Assembly (NCBI RefSeq): GCF_008831285.2
Contig: NC_045140.1
Span: forward strand, 18,536,370 to 18,600,369
From: Nymphaea colorata
Taxonomy: Eukaryota > Streptophyta > Magnoliopsida > Nymphaeales > Nymphaeaceae
Length of the DNA: 64,000 nt
Reading direction: 5' to 3'
Shown here: positions 11,096-22,980 of the stretch, piece by piece
How positions within the stretch are numbered: the stretch's first letter is position 1
How the letters are laid out: each line of letters starts with the position of its first letter
Translations under genes and position numbers: made by a program
The notes under the pieces: model-generated
What the model was told of the DNA's origin: nothing
Seen by the model: only the letters and a program-made list of their open reading frames with translations
Databases searched by the model: none

Positions 11096-13364
11096 CCAAC
11101 AAACATAGAGAAGAAGAGATATGAAGAGAAGAGAGATTCAGCCTTCTTTTATAAGCAGAAGTTGCATATGGAAATATTATGTGTCCTTTTGTCACCGTCT
11201 TCATTTAATTTCTTTTAATTCTTGTTGTGAAAGTTGGAGGCCTAAGGCCCAGCAGTATTTTATGGAACCTTATTTGGTTTCATGATTGAAGGACGCGAGG
11301 ACAGACTGACGGGAACGGCCTGTTCTGAAATTGAGTGACAAGCCCTGCTTCTCTACGGAGTGGCCTTCTGTGGGCCCTTCGATTCGTATGGTGAACGTTG
11401 AAACGAAGCAACACGCAATTATGCAAACTCGACGACGAAAAACTGGGAAAAGAATGGTGACTGCGTGTTCCATGGGTATGACGTGCAGCTGGAAAACGGA
11501 ACGCTCTGTTCCACATGTTCTGCTGTACCATTCAATGCGCATATGACAGAAGTAGACCCCATTTGTTCTTGGAGCCCAGCAGTTCGTTGTCGCAGGAGGC
11601 TAAGGATCAGACAGCTGGCCATGGGACCAATGGCAGAACTTCGTCGTGTTCTCTCAAACACCTAGAGATAGTAAGGTTTTTTTGTTTTTCACCGCTCAGT
11701 CAGTTTATTATATTGTAGAAGAAGAACGCATTGAAATGTGACATTGATCAACTCATAAATTTGAACCCAAGTCCCTTTTTAAGGTGAACAGTTAATGCCG
11801 GAGCTAGAAAATTTTATCAGAGTAGCACTAACCTTAGTGGGTTTAGTGTATGTGGGCACTGACACGAGTTTGATGTGCGCACCACATCTGGCTGAACCTA
11901 GGTCCAGCTCCCTCATAATAATTTTTTTTTTTTTTGCGGGCTGGTGTGGGCAGTGGCCCACACGTAGCTCCGCTTCTGTGGAACCTAACTTTACTTTCAC
12001 AGGAAAATATATCCACAAGACCCAAACCTTATTGAAACCCGTTGGAAATTAAGCCAGAACATTCATATAATGCCTTTGTTCTTCATCTTAAAGCGTTTTC
12101 CTTAATTTTATAACAGCTATAGATATGCCACAACGACTGCAAAATCTTTCTATGTTTTTACAATCAAATGATATTGCAAGTTTTGTGCGGAATTTAGACA
12201 AATATTAAATAGACAAATAAAAACAACTTCCTCATTTCCAACATTTTCTGCAAAAGCGATAATAATATCCCAGCATGATTAAAAGAATGGCTTAAGGGAA
12301 GGAATTCTTGGCTGCCAATTAAGTGAAGGATCTCTCAGTGCATGGAGAAAGCCATGAAGAAGAAGACAATTGACTGATGGGAGGCGTCCCTTTCTGCTGA
12401 TTCAAACGTGCCCCAAATCAAACGCATAATGTATCGAACTTAGAAGCATGAAATATAAATAAAACCAAGCAAGTGCTGATAGTAACAACTCGATGGCCCT
12501 ACACAGGTTTTGTAAACAACTAACAGGGGAAAGTTTCAAGTGCGAATCTCCACGCATTGAAACCAACAATAAATAATAACACTATCAAAACCCAAACCCT
12601 AGTTGGGCTCCAACCTAACAAATCTTTATATGCTCTGAATCTTTCTTCTTCTTTTTAAATTGGCAACCTAACAAAAAGATCTCTTTTTCATTAACCATGA
12701 GCATTTTGGTCATTAAACATATTCCCGCACAAAAAAGATGTGCACTGGCGTGTGCATATAACCAGCTTCGTGTTTGATAGCCTTGAATTTTTGAGATATG
12801 AAGAGGCGGATCTTGAATGGGGCAGTAGGTGAAATTCTTTAATGAAGCAAATAGTGGATTTGACAACAGTGGACTTGAGATCTGCATTACGTCATCAACT
12901 CTGTGTCTGTGGATCTATAATTCGAGGGGGGAGCCGACTAAATGTGGCCTGTGGTTTTAAAATCCTTGTGAATCTTTCCTAGTCTCGGATCTCAATCATA
13001 GATAGACAAAGAGTGCCGTGGTTTACTTTTGATCGAGAGAGAGAGAGATCAGAGATTCATACCATCATGACCAACACAATCCACATATATAGATACCATC
13101 ATAGCCAACACACCTTTGATTCACATACTTTAGCTAGCCCCTTCAAGAACAACCCCGAAATCATGTTTCACATTTTGAAATTAAATACGACACAATATCT
13201 TTGGCTCAGCTTCATGTCATCAAGTTGGAAATAATGTCAATTTTCTACTATCAAGATTTAAATTTTACAACTTGTGGTGTTTACTCACACACATGCGTGC
13301 ACACACACGCTCGATAATTTATTAGGACGAGATGGGTACATCCCACATCATTCTACAGTTGAGA

Positions 13365-13492
13365 GGGTGTTTGGTAACAAAAACATTGTGTTGTTTTGGA
13401 ACACAGTGTTTTATCAATGTATTCCAAAAAATGGACACAATCATGGAACGTTAAGTTACAAAGAAACACAGCATTCCTGCTACCAAATGGCC
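13365..13492. mobile_element. MITE-like element with imperfect terminal inverted repeats
   Basis: The left end GGGTGTTTGGTAACA and the right end, read in reverse (GGCCATTTGGTAGCA), match at 11 of 15 positions around a shared TTTGGTA. The element is 128 bp and non-coding. Ends of this type are seen in hAT-like miniature elements of plants. I could not find a clean 8-bp target duplication, so the call is tentative. Confidence 0.35.
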
Positions 13493-14668
13493 TCTAGAGT
13501 AACAGTTGTTCATTCCACACACCATCTAGCCCTGGAGTTTGATCGCAACAGTGGCGGCAGCTGCGCCACAATTAGATTGAAGAATGCAGACAATGTTGAA
13601 CATTCATGGGGACATCCGAAAAGCAATGAAACGACTCGGCTTCATATGAAAATATTGCCTGTCCTACTTTAATGATCAAGTTCCAGACACAGAATCCACC
13701 AGTTCTACACCTCCACGGAAACTAGAATCCAGCTACGGCCAAATGATGTCAGTTCTTTTTCACCACAGTCTTCGCATGTGACTCCTATTTCCTTCAAAAT
13801 AATTACCATGCATGTCACCTCGCAGTCTTGGATATATGACTATCTTGTCTATGAGAGAGGGAATAGTATTCCTACCAGCAGCTTTCTCAACATACAGAAC
13901 CAATTATATGAGGGAATACAATGACATGATTTAATTTGCTGTAGTTACTTTCTCATGCGATTCTGTTTCGTATATGACAAGGAACCAGAGCTCTGCAGGC
14001 GTGCGACAATGGAATTCTCCTGAAGCGATGATATTCCCGTAAAAATCTCCGCCTCCTTGAGTTCTATTCGCCATGGAAACAGTTTCATACCAATTCAATT
14101 TCACGCTAAATAGTAAATACAACAGGTGTTTGGGAAATTAAACTCTTGGGCAGTTCGTGCCGGCGCACGGCTATCCTTTCACACGTCGCCGGAGAAAATG
14201 GATAGCACTTTCACAGGAAAACTAGACAAAACAAAAGGATCCAAAACAAGAAGAATGCTGGATTTCGTGGCATTATTCTCGAGGGGCATCAGCATTTATG
14301 TCCTGTTTTAATGCACTTGCTTGTGACAATCACAATTTCCTAAGAATAACTTTACATGGATGGACGGATCCTCCCCATGAAGACAAATGGCAGGAAGTAG
14401 ACGTATAAATTCGTTACTTTTTTCGCCTGTACATGATTAACAATTAGACATTCTTAGTCCTCATTCGAAGGTCTAACAAATTTCCATATTCAAGGATAAA
14501 AAATTTCAGGGAAGTACTGCAGCAACGATATGATTAACACTTACAAATTGTTAAACTAACGCTCCTAATAATATAATCGTATATTTGGATATTCTCTAAT
14601 CCTAACGCTTCCACTTTATGAATATGGGACATATCTGTTCCAACTTCTTATCTTTAGTGCTGAAAATG

Positions 14669-14735
<67 letters not shown>
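14669..14735. repeat. Compound microsatellite (GT)n(AT)n
   Basis: A short GT tract runs into about 27 uninterrupted AT units, the longest pure dinucleotide tract in the window. Confidence 0.95.
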
Positions 14736-14738
<3 letters not shown>

Positions 14739-15847
14739 CTTTAGAAATGGCACTAAGGCCAATTGGCCCAAGATAGCCGCCAGTAAAGTGTTATCCACTC
14801 CTTTTCCTTTTGTTTCTTACAATTTTATTTTATCATTATTCTATAAAATGATAAAAGTACCAATGCATGGCAAGTATTCATGAAATAATTGCAAAGGGTA
14901 AAGGGAGTGGCTACAAGCCTACATCGCCAAACCTATAGTCACTTTAAGATTTCTTGTCCAACTTTGTAACCATGCAGCTTTTTCTGCATAGCGATTAGAC
15001 CAAAGTTGTTTTAGCTTCTGAAATTGGTTCTTCTTCTTCTTCTTCTTTTGCTGTTAACTTTATGGTAAAACTTTTTTAACTAAAAATGGATGCTCTGCAA
15101 CTCAGACAAATGGCTAGGTGTGTGAGAATCGGGGAAACATGTTTTCAGAGTTCAGGAATCTGATCAGTTTTACGATTGTCTGATTATCACCAGTTTTCTA
15201 CGAATGTTTAGAAGCCTTCACATGAAGGTGAAGGCGATTCTGATCAGACTGAACGTTAGCGCGTCTTTGGATCCCGAGACCTAGCTGGCACCGAACATGC
15301 AAACACAGTTCAAGCTCCATGTCAATATGGAACCAGATCCCGATATTAAGGGAGGGAGGCCGATGAGATCAGTCAGCAGCCTTAGTCTGTCAGACTATTC
15401 TCCAATAAACAAATAATATATGTGTATATACATATATATATATATATATAAGTTGGTGGACCAGAGAGACAGCGTCGTATTATTGTTATTAATGAAAAAA
15501 GAAAAGTTTGTTTGAACAGAAATTCAAATCAAACACTTTCTGCGGAAAACACAGTCACAGACAATGAGTTGCGTGTGCTGTTCACTGCATGCAACACATG
15601 TACGCCAAAAAAAAAGTAGGGAATAGGAATATTTTGGAAATTATTTTAAAAACATGTTCTTTTTAGTTTTTTAACTTTCTTTATTTTTCTTTTTTGTTCT
15701 TAAAAGTGTGTTTTGTATTAAGTAGATGTATTTTTGTCATTAATCATACTGGTGCATGAAAATTTTGTGCATATACATAACCCACTCCGGTCCGGAAAGC
15801 ACATTGGTTATGTTTGGAGAGCAGATTGCAGTGGTGCCTTCCATAAT

Positions 15848-16150
15848 TAGGCGTGTTAATGGATCAGATTTAGACTGGATATTTGAGTGAATTACTTCAA
15901 ATTAAAAACTGGATATGAGAGAGAATTTAGCATCCCATTAACAAATCCGAGCGGGTTCGAGTTTAGGAAGTGACATTGGATCGAATCTAGCTTCAAACAA
16001 ATATCTGATCTGATAATAAGCATCAAAATGGACGGTCAGCTTTTCTTACATCCAATCTTCATACATTTTCAAGTTCATAACATCTCACAATGCAGTTCGG
16101 ATTTAGCTGTGAGTTTAAAGTTAGATTCAGATATAGCATTGGACCTTTTT
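15848..16150. repeat. Dispersed repeat, copy A
   Basis: The section around 15940-16000 (TTTAGGAAGTGACATTGGAT followed by CGAATCTAGCTTC) matches, on the opposite strand, a section near 52400-52450 at roughly two-thirds identity over about 55 bases. Both regions are rich in GGATC/GATTC words. It is a non-coding family present at least twice in this window; boundaries are approximate. Confidence 0.5.
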
Positions 16151-18092
16151 TTCATCGGCATTCAAAGCCAAATATGTAAACATCCAACAAATGGGATCTG
16201 GTAAAGGTTAAATTAAAAAAAAGGGGCGGAAAATAGAAGAAAAGAAGATGACGTTCAAGGTTGGATCAGATCAGAGTTCAAATCTGTTCGTACGTGGTCA
16301 ACTAACTGGACTGATGGCCTGAAGCGACTGTAAAATGTCGTCAGATCAGGAACACGCCCTGGTGTAGCACAAACGCAACGCAGTCCATTAATACCTGCGT
16401 ACCCATCGTTGGGTGCTTTGAAAATACAGTCACAAATATCTTCATTGTTTATGCTCGTAAGTTACTGTAGGATGTGATATTATCGAAACATTTTGGTTAC
16501 AGATGAACTATCGTATTTTTTCAACATTTTAAGCAATACACATCCGCCTTCCAAAAGGATTACTCCCACACATATTGGTTGGTGCGAAGATCTGCATAAA
16601 ATAAGCAATGTTGTATAAGCATGATAAGAAACAAGGATCCTTTAGTTGTTGCCTCGCAATAGGAACATTTCGAGAATATTTTATAAGGATGCCCAAAGAT
16701 TGAGGCAAGTTCATGCAATATTAGGTATAATGTTTCAAAAATCTGGTTTAATTTTTACAGCAGATTCATGGGATACTCACATAGTGTTTCTTGCTGCCAA
16801 ACAACGTTTTAAAATCTTTGGTGCATCACTAGACAATTTACTTAATGTTTTTTAAGTGATTGATAAATTTATAACATGTTAATGGTTAGTTGTTACTTCA
16901 TTTATGTGAAAATCCTAAGCTATTAGGCCCTCGTGTACCAAACTTTGATATCGATTCCAATGTGATCGTTGGAGATTGAATTGCAAATGTATAAGCTAAA
17001 ATGTATTTTCAAGAGTCCGATAGGCCCCTCAAATGAGACAAAGAGTTTTGTTTAAGTAAAATAATTTGTTTCCCTCTTTCTTCCCCTCCCCCTCCTTTGG
17101 CAGACATTTTGGACTCCTTAGGATGAGTTTTCTCAAGGCTACGTCGAATTCTCGATACAACAGCCTATCTTCTTTATTTACAACTTCACTGATTTATACC
17201 AGATGGTATTCTTGGAATCAACGACCTAAATGATTTCCATTAAAGGATTTCCGAGAGGGTTGGTAGCTAACTTCATTACGAGATGCACTTGCAAAGCTGT
17301 AAGCACGTCGATTCAGGTTAACAATGTGAAATACTGTTCTACGCTCTCGTTGATTTTTTACGATCATTGGATCTTACTGAATCTTGTCAGTGATAAGTAA
17401 AGGCAACGATCCTTGGCTTCTAAATCTAACATCTTTAAGATGGTAGTAGGCTACCCATCTTGCATTTATTTGTCTCTATTGCTTTCGTCTTGGGTAGGAG
17501 GCCGGTGGTTGATCTGATTCAAATTCTCAACTCCAATGCCTTAACCCCTATAAGTAGATAGAGTTTAATTTTAGGAATTCTCGGAGACATATTTCACTAT
17601 TTCTCACAGCTCCTATTTATTAAAATTTGTTCTCTTACTCTTAAACAACTAACGTGATTTTGTTGATCAAGTTCCAACGAGGCATTCTCACTATAAATAC
17701 AAGGATCAACACAGTGAGAAGCTGGGAATCTGGTTAATGGCTTTTTTACAGGTTGAAAACCCAAGATCAAATCCTAACCCGGTGTTGTCCTTGTGGGTCA
17801 AGGCTCTCCTGGGATTATCCAACGATCTATAGAAGTGGACTCACCATTAATTGGCCTAAGTCCCAATGAAGCTGTTGAGAACCAACTCTTGCTATGAACT
17901 TTGGATTCATGTAGATATTTCACAGCAACATTGGAAGCTTGGATTCGGAACACAACAAAAGTGTTTGGGGACCTAAAATGACCAAAAGCACTCATGACAA
18001 GAAAAAAGTTAAAAGAAAAAGACGAGCACTCTCTTTCACGAAGACTAAATTGCCTCTCAAACAGTGAAGTGACGGCAACCAAGGATCGCAAT

Positions 18093-18245
18093 CAATGGTA
18101 GAGCCAGAAATTTTGCGTTGAACAGCACTAATTCAAAAAAAAAAAGTGATAACCTTTGGGGCAATGTACATGAGTAAATAGTTAGAAGGTACCAATATGA
18201 AAAAATAAAAAAAAAATTGCCCAGACCTACCTGCCTTTAGTAAAT
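18093..18245. repeat. Fragment of a GGAGCCAGAAATTT-type repeat
   Basis: The sequence begins TGGTAGAGCCAGAAATTTTG and resembles starts near 11793 and, more distantly, 43012. Repeats with this opening are common non-coding elements in plant genomes. The boundaries are not certain. Confidence 0.3.
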
Positions 18246-20185
18246 TCACCATTGGGGTCCAATAGCGAAGTTGGTTACATACAAAGGTGCACCATTAGTA
18301 GGTAGGTCCATGTGCATAAGTGGTACTTCTCTTGAGAGTGGACCAGAAAGACACATGTTATGCACCGAGGGCTGTACTCCGATGCTCATAACTACCTCTT
18401 GTCCAATAGAGATAGAATAACACACACATACCACAGTGTGGACATGGATCAGAAACTACATGGCTAGATGACATGTGGGACCCGGGTCCGAATGGGTCCG
18501 GTGGACCAATTGGTCTTGAGTGAGAAAATTGACAGGAACTCCCGGACAGAGCTCTCCCTGTTTTCTTAGTCACCTTCACGTGTTTGGTTTGGTACATACC
18601 AATAGCAACTTGCTTGTCTCGTTCAATGAGACAATTAAGACTAGTGATCACTTTCTAATTATACACCTCTTTAGACTACCGTGGAGCCTTTATTTCCTAA
18701 ACCACCAAGTCATCACGTGCCATTCAAATGGTTCAATGAGTTCTCGAAAGACAACAATAGTCAGTTTTGTACCAGCATATTAAATCCAGAGGGAAAGAAA
18801 GACAAAGTACAAGTGCGACGACGGGTTAGTGGTGCCAATAAGTTAAGCGGTAGGTTTGTCTGGGATGCCCATGTAGCTGTTTGTTTTTGAGGGCAACTAT
18901 CGAGAGGGACATAATATTTGTCCAAACTTTGACAATGGGTTTTCAAACAAGTGAATGCGTTTGAAACACGTATGATAAACAATTATTATAACGTTTATTC
19001 TTTGTGAGAATGTATAATATATGGGTGAAACGAGACATTAAGCTCGTCTTCTTATGCGTCGGCATGTTCGAGAAGAAGAAGTGGAGACAGTGAACATGAG
19101 TTACATGATCATCAATCACATGAAATTAGGATAAGATATATATTGCAACTCAGACGTGAAGTGACAATAATTAGTTCTAATTGACATCTCCGATCAGTGT
19201 AAACTGCATTTCAAACAATAGCAATAATAGCATGTTACTGCTTGTTTTAAAAAGTGAACAAATTCATAAAACACTTTTTGAAATGAAATGTCCCATGAAT
19301 CTAATCAATTTTTCTGTTCGGTTCGATGCATGAAACAACAACGTAATGTTAATGTTATTGTTCCCAAACAACCCCTTAAGTAATTACCACCGGCGCTTAT
19401 CCTTTTTGGAAAAACAAATTTTATGAATTTTCTTCGTAGGAAAGCAAGATTGTTCATCTTTAGTCCATCTCCTCCTTATTCACCTCCTCCACTTTGCCAA
19501 CGAATGGGACGCTTGGTGTTTCGTTCAGGGGAGGTGAAGTGTCATTGTTAAGGTACGGCAGAGATGACTGAGATCACAACAAATAGTTTCCTGAAGGCAT
19601 CAATAGTTAATTTCCCAAATCCATTTATACATTTAAGATGAAATCGCATAGTACTATAGCTAAAAGCTTTGATCATATGTTGTAAATAATGCCAACAAAG
19701 GAGTTAATTGCTGAAACTTTACTTATTCAACTGTAGTTTCATAATCTTATGAAAGATGTATTGTACTAGTATGATCTTGTGTGCTATGAGCAAGAAAAAG
19801 AAAAAGTGTCGTTAACAGAACTCACATATAATGGTGATGCTATTATTCCCTGCCCAGTACGTGCTGCATTTGAAAGAAATATTGTCAAGAGGTACGTAGA
19901 CTGTCGGTAATTAGTGCAACTGTTGGTAATAAGTAGTCTGCCCAACCACGCCCAGATTTGGGGTTGAGATTTCAATTTTCTTAAGGGCGCGTTTGTTTCA
20001 TCCTGCCGTGATTTCTAGATTCATAGATTTAAAGTCGAAACCTTTCCACCTGATAATTAATTACACTCTTAACGTGCAATTACAGAAATCCATTGAGAAG
20101 CACATTTTTAGTGCAACCTCAAGACTCCAAACACAACTTAAACAAACGAATTATGAAAAACGATATATCCAAATCCAAGAGACGC

Positions 20186-20535
20186 TCGGCCCGATAAATT
20201 TTACACTGGGCTGAGCCCGATCGGGCAGGTCCAGTTGGCTTGCTTCGAGGCCCTCGCCTGGGTCAGGCAGGTCTCAGGCAGACCTGGGCACTCAGCCGGG
20301 CTACTGACTCGGGTCCGAGCCCGAAAAAACCCAAACCGAGTGGGCATGATAACTTTTAAATAATATTTTTTTATTATAAATATATATTTTATTATTAAAA
20401 ATATATTTTATATTTTAAAAAATTATTTTATATTTAAAAAAGTAAATTTTATTATAATCGGGCCAGATCGACTCAAACCCAAGTTTCGAGCATGGAACCC
20501 GAACAACGGGGCCGGCCGATGCCCATACCCGGCAG
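20186..20535. repeat. GC/AT/GC sandwich repeat just upstream of the methyltransferase gene
   Basis: Two GC-rich arms full of GGGC/GCCC and CCCGA words (20186-20350 and 20459-20535) flank an almost pure A/T core (20354-20458, made of ATATTTTA-like words). GGGCATGATAAC near 20342 and GATGCCCATACC near 20518 suggest partly inverted arms. This composition is typical of non-autonomous plant repeats. It ends about 190 bp before the next start codon. Confidence 0.5.
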
Positions 20536-20678
20536 CGGCTCGGTGACGCTATTCAGCTGAAAACGATGAAATCCCGATCCGATAAAGAACCGATCCATTG
20601 ATACCGCAAGTTCCGAAAGGACCAGGTCGTTCGAATTCCAACGAAAGCCCTAACTCTTTCCCCTTTCCCTCCACCCCC

Positions 20679-20681
<3 letters not shown>

Positions 20682-20715
<34 letters not shown>
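20682..20715. repeat. CT microsatellite in the 5' leader of the methyltransferase gene
   Basis: About 16 CT units end 10 bases before the start codon at 20726. CT-rich leaders are common in plant genes and may affect initiation; here it also marks the transcript orientation. Confidence 0.9.
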
Positions 20716-20719
<4 letters not shown>

Positions 20720-20725
20720 GCAGCC

Positions 20726-21571
20726 ATGGCCAACGACACCCCAAATCCATCCGTCACCGCCACCGCCACCGCCACCGCCACCGCGGCGGCCGCGCACACC
20801 ACCACCACCACGAAAAACAACAACAACAAAGAGAAGCCAACTCGTCACCCCAGGAAGCGTTTCTACAGAGCAAGAGCCCATAGCAACCCCTTGAGCGACT
20901 CCCACTTCCCCGTCCCCGTCACCCCCTCCCACTTTGACTACTCCCTCCACTTCACGTTGCCGACGCCGCCTCCCTCCGACGACCACCACCACCTCGTTCG
21001 CTTCGCGGACGTTGGCTGCGGCTTTGGCGGCCTCCTCGTCCAACTCGCCACCCTCTTCCCCGACACCCTGATGCTCGGCATGGAGCTCCGAGACAAGGTC
21101 AGCGAGTACGTCAAGGAGCGAATCTCCGCACTCCGGTCGAGCAACCCTGGTCAATACGGCAACATTTCCGTCATTCGCACCAACTCCATGAAGTACATCC
21201 CCAACTACTTCGTCAAGGGCCAGCTCACGAAGATGTTTTTCCTATTTCCCGATCCCCATTTCAAGGAGAAGAACCATCGGCGAAGGGTCATCAGTCCCTT
21301 CTTGCTTGACGAGTACGCCTACGTTATGCAGGCTGGTGGCATTCTCTACACGATCACTGATGTGGAGGAGTTGGGGGTTTGGATGAGGAAGTGTTTGGAA
21401 GAGCACCCACTATTTGAACAGGTGCCGGAGGGTGAGATTCAGAGTGACCCGGTTGTGGGCTTGCTGGGTGACGCCACTGAGGAGGGAAAGAAGGTCGCCA
21501 GGAATGGTGGGAAGACGTTCAGATCTGTGTTCAGGCGTGTTGCTGCTCCTCGAGATGATGATGATGAATAA
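20726..21571 (+). CDS. TRM8: tRNA (guanine-N7)-methyltransferase, Trm8/METTL1/TrmB family, intronless
   Basis: Predicted 281-residue SAM-dependent enzyme that makes m7G (usually at G46 in the variable loop) in tRNAs, working in eukaryotes with a WD-repeat partner (Trm82/WDR4 type). Residues 1-45 are low complexity (Thr-Ala repeats encoded by ACCGCC units, then Thr, Asn and basic runs) and not conserved. The Rossmann core begins near 92: SAM motif ADVGCGFGG (94-102), acidic GMELR (118-122), RTNSMKY (151-157), and the hallmark FFLFPDPHFK (171-180) with the catalytic Asp176, then HRRRV (184-188). TDVEE (211-215) and TEEGKKV (251-257) complete the family pattern. The protein ends in an acidic tail. 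The start is the first ATG after the CT leader. Absence of a clear transit peptide suggests the nuclear/cytosolic form. It converges on the gene at 22462-27973. A strong GC bias in the 5' half contrasts with the AT-rich surroundings. Confidence 0.95.
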   Translation: MANDTPNPSVTATATATATAAAAHTTTTTKNNNNKEKPTRHPRKRFYRARAHSNPLSDSHFPVPVTPSHFDYSLHFTLPTPPPSDDHHHLVRFADVGCGFGGLLVQLATLFPDTLMLGMELRDKVSEYVKERISALRSSNPGQYGNISVIRTNSMKYIPNYFVKGQLTKMFFLFPDPHFKEKNHRRRVISPFLLDEYAYVMQAGGILYTITDVEELGVWMRKCLEEHPLFEQVPEGEIQSDPVVGLLGDATEEGKKVARNGGKTFRSVFRRVAAPRDDDDE

Positions 21572-22461
21572 CTTGAATTGAAGCTCGTTTGATTCAGATT
21601 TGTTATTTATTGTAAGGGGCTGTATCTCTGCTCTGGCTACTTAGAATGATAAATAATGGGGAGGGGATAAGAAATTACATGTGGTATATTTGGTTGAATT
21701 AGAGGAAGTTCTCGGCTGTATTGATCCTAGTCACTGTCAACTTCGGCGATTTTGAGCTGCATTGGATTTGGATCTGTTTTCCCTTTTTGAGTAGAGAAAC
21801 ACAGGCAACAGGCAGATTATTTTTTATGGCTATTATGTATTTGGAAGATCGTAACGATACAAAACATTGCATAATTGAAGGGCTTTAAAATTCTATTTTG
21901 TTACGTGTTGGATTGTGCAATATTTTGCATTGATGATTTTAGGAGTGAGACACGGATAGATAGGCACTTACCTCAAAGTGGTTTTCATTTTATTTTACCT
22001 CTTCACTGATGAACAGCTAGTCGCATTCTTGTCACTTTTGACTGCGCTAATGTATTATACCAGAAGCTGATCTAGTAACCATGACTTTTGTATTTATGGT
22101 GAATGTGTTGTGAAGAGAAGTGCCTCTGTTCAAAGAATCAAACTGACGTACATTGCATAGCACCGTGGAGGTAGGATAAGAACATGTGCCGGCAACTGGA
22201 ACGAAAGGATTCAAGAATGAAGCAATGGCTCCACATAAAATGTTCACTGGGACTCACCTTAGTGTAACCTAACCTGCATATTTCTTTTGCTAAACAAAGA
22301 GAAGCTCTAATCCCACATCTACAAGCAAACGCCGTTTGCAACGACAAAATTGGGCATCCCATATAAAGTTCTTCTCACATTTAATTGGTCAAGTAACGGT
22401 TCTGTATATCATCGTTTTCATGGGTGCTTAATCTATTTTTTCACTACAGAGACAGGTGTGG
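21572..22461. other. Short convergent intergenic region
   Basis: This separates the 3' end of the plus-strand methyltransferase gene from the 3' end of the minus-strand ankyrin gene, and should contain both 3' untranslated regions. An AATAAT word near 21651 could serve as a polyadenylation signal for the methyltransferase. I see no further gene. Confidence 0.7.
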
Positions 22462-22914
22462 TCAAAAATCCATACCAGCTGGTACTAGCTTCAAAAGCTT
22501 GGCAAGCTCGTACGACTTGAAATCTTTTCCAAAGCACAAACTCAGGTCCAGAGGCGTCTTGCCACTCTGCAAATCCAAATAGCAATTAGAGAATATTTGA
22601 GATGCAGCAAAGCAAGGAAAAGATGTATTGCTTTAACCATTTGGCTGTTATTGCTAACAAGAAACAACCAGCAAAAGGCATTCAAGCTACCTTAGAGCTA
22701 CAGTCAGATGCATACGGCTTGCAGGTACAGAATTAAAATGGCCCATCCTAGAACGATAAAAGCATTTTGCAGAAAAAAAGCAAATGCTATTCGTGCAATC
22801 AGGGTACAATGGCAACTCCAGCGGCTTCCACAAGTACCACTAGCAGGTGATCCGTTCCCAAAATTTCAAGCGTGCCTTGGGGCAATAACTAACTGACCAG
22901 GAGAGTGAGCAAAC

Positions 22915-22980
<66 letters not shown>

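Larger units (their letters stand above)
9061..20185. other. Intergenic, repeat-rich, no supported gene
   Basis: About 11 kb without a gene I can support. It contains a T-run of about 20 bases at 9298-9318, a MITE-like unit at 13365-13492, a GT/TA microsatellite at 14669-14735, a TA-rich stretch at 15417-15450 and a dispersed repeat at about 15848-16150. Two pieces resemble a common plant repeat beginning GGAGCYAGAAATTTT (near 11793 and 18097). The block 11290-11690 is unusually open on both strands but has no recognisable domain. The remainder is AT-rich with only short random frames. Confidence 0.6.

Noticed and set aside
13274..13672. 132-codon plus-strand frame
   Set aside because: It runs through a CA-rich stretch and a MITE-like element, and shows no domain.
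20549..21154. 201-codon minus-strand frame with Gly- and Arg-rich sequence
   Set aside because: It is antisense to the tRNA methyltransferase gene and exists because that gene is GC-rich; its composition mirrors the codon repeats on the plus strand.
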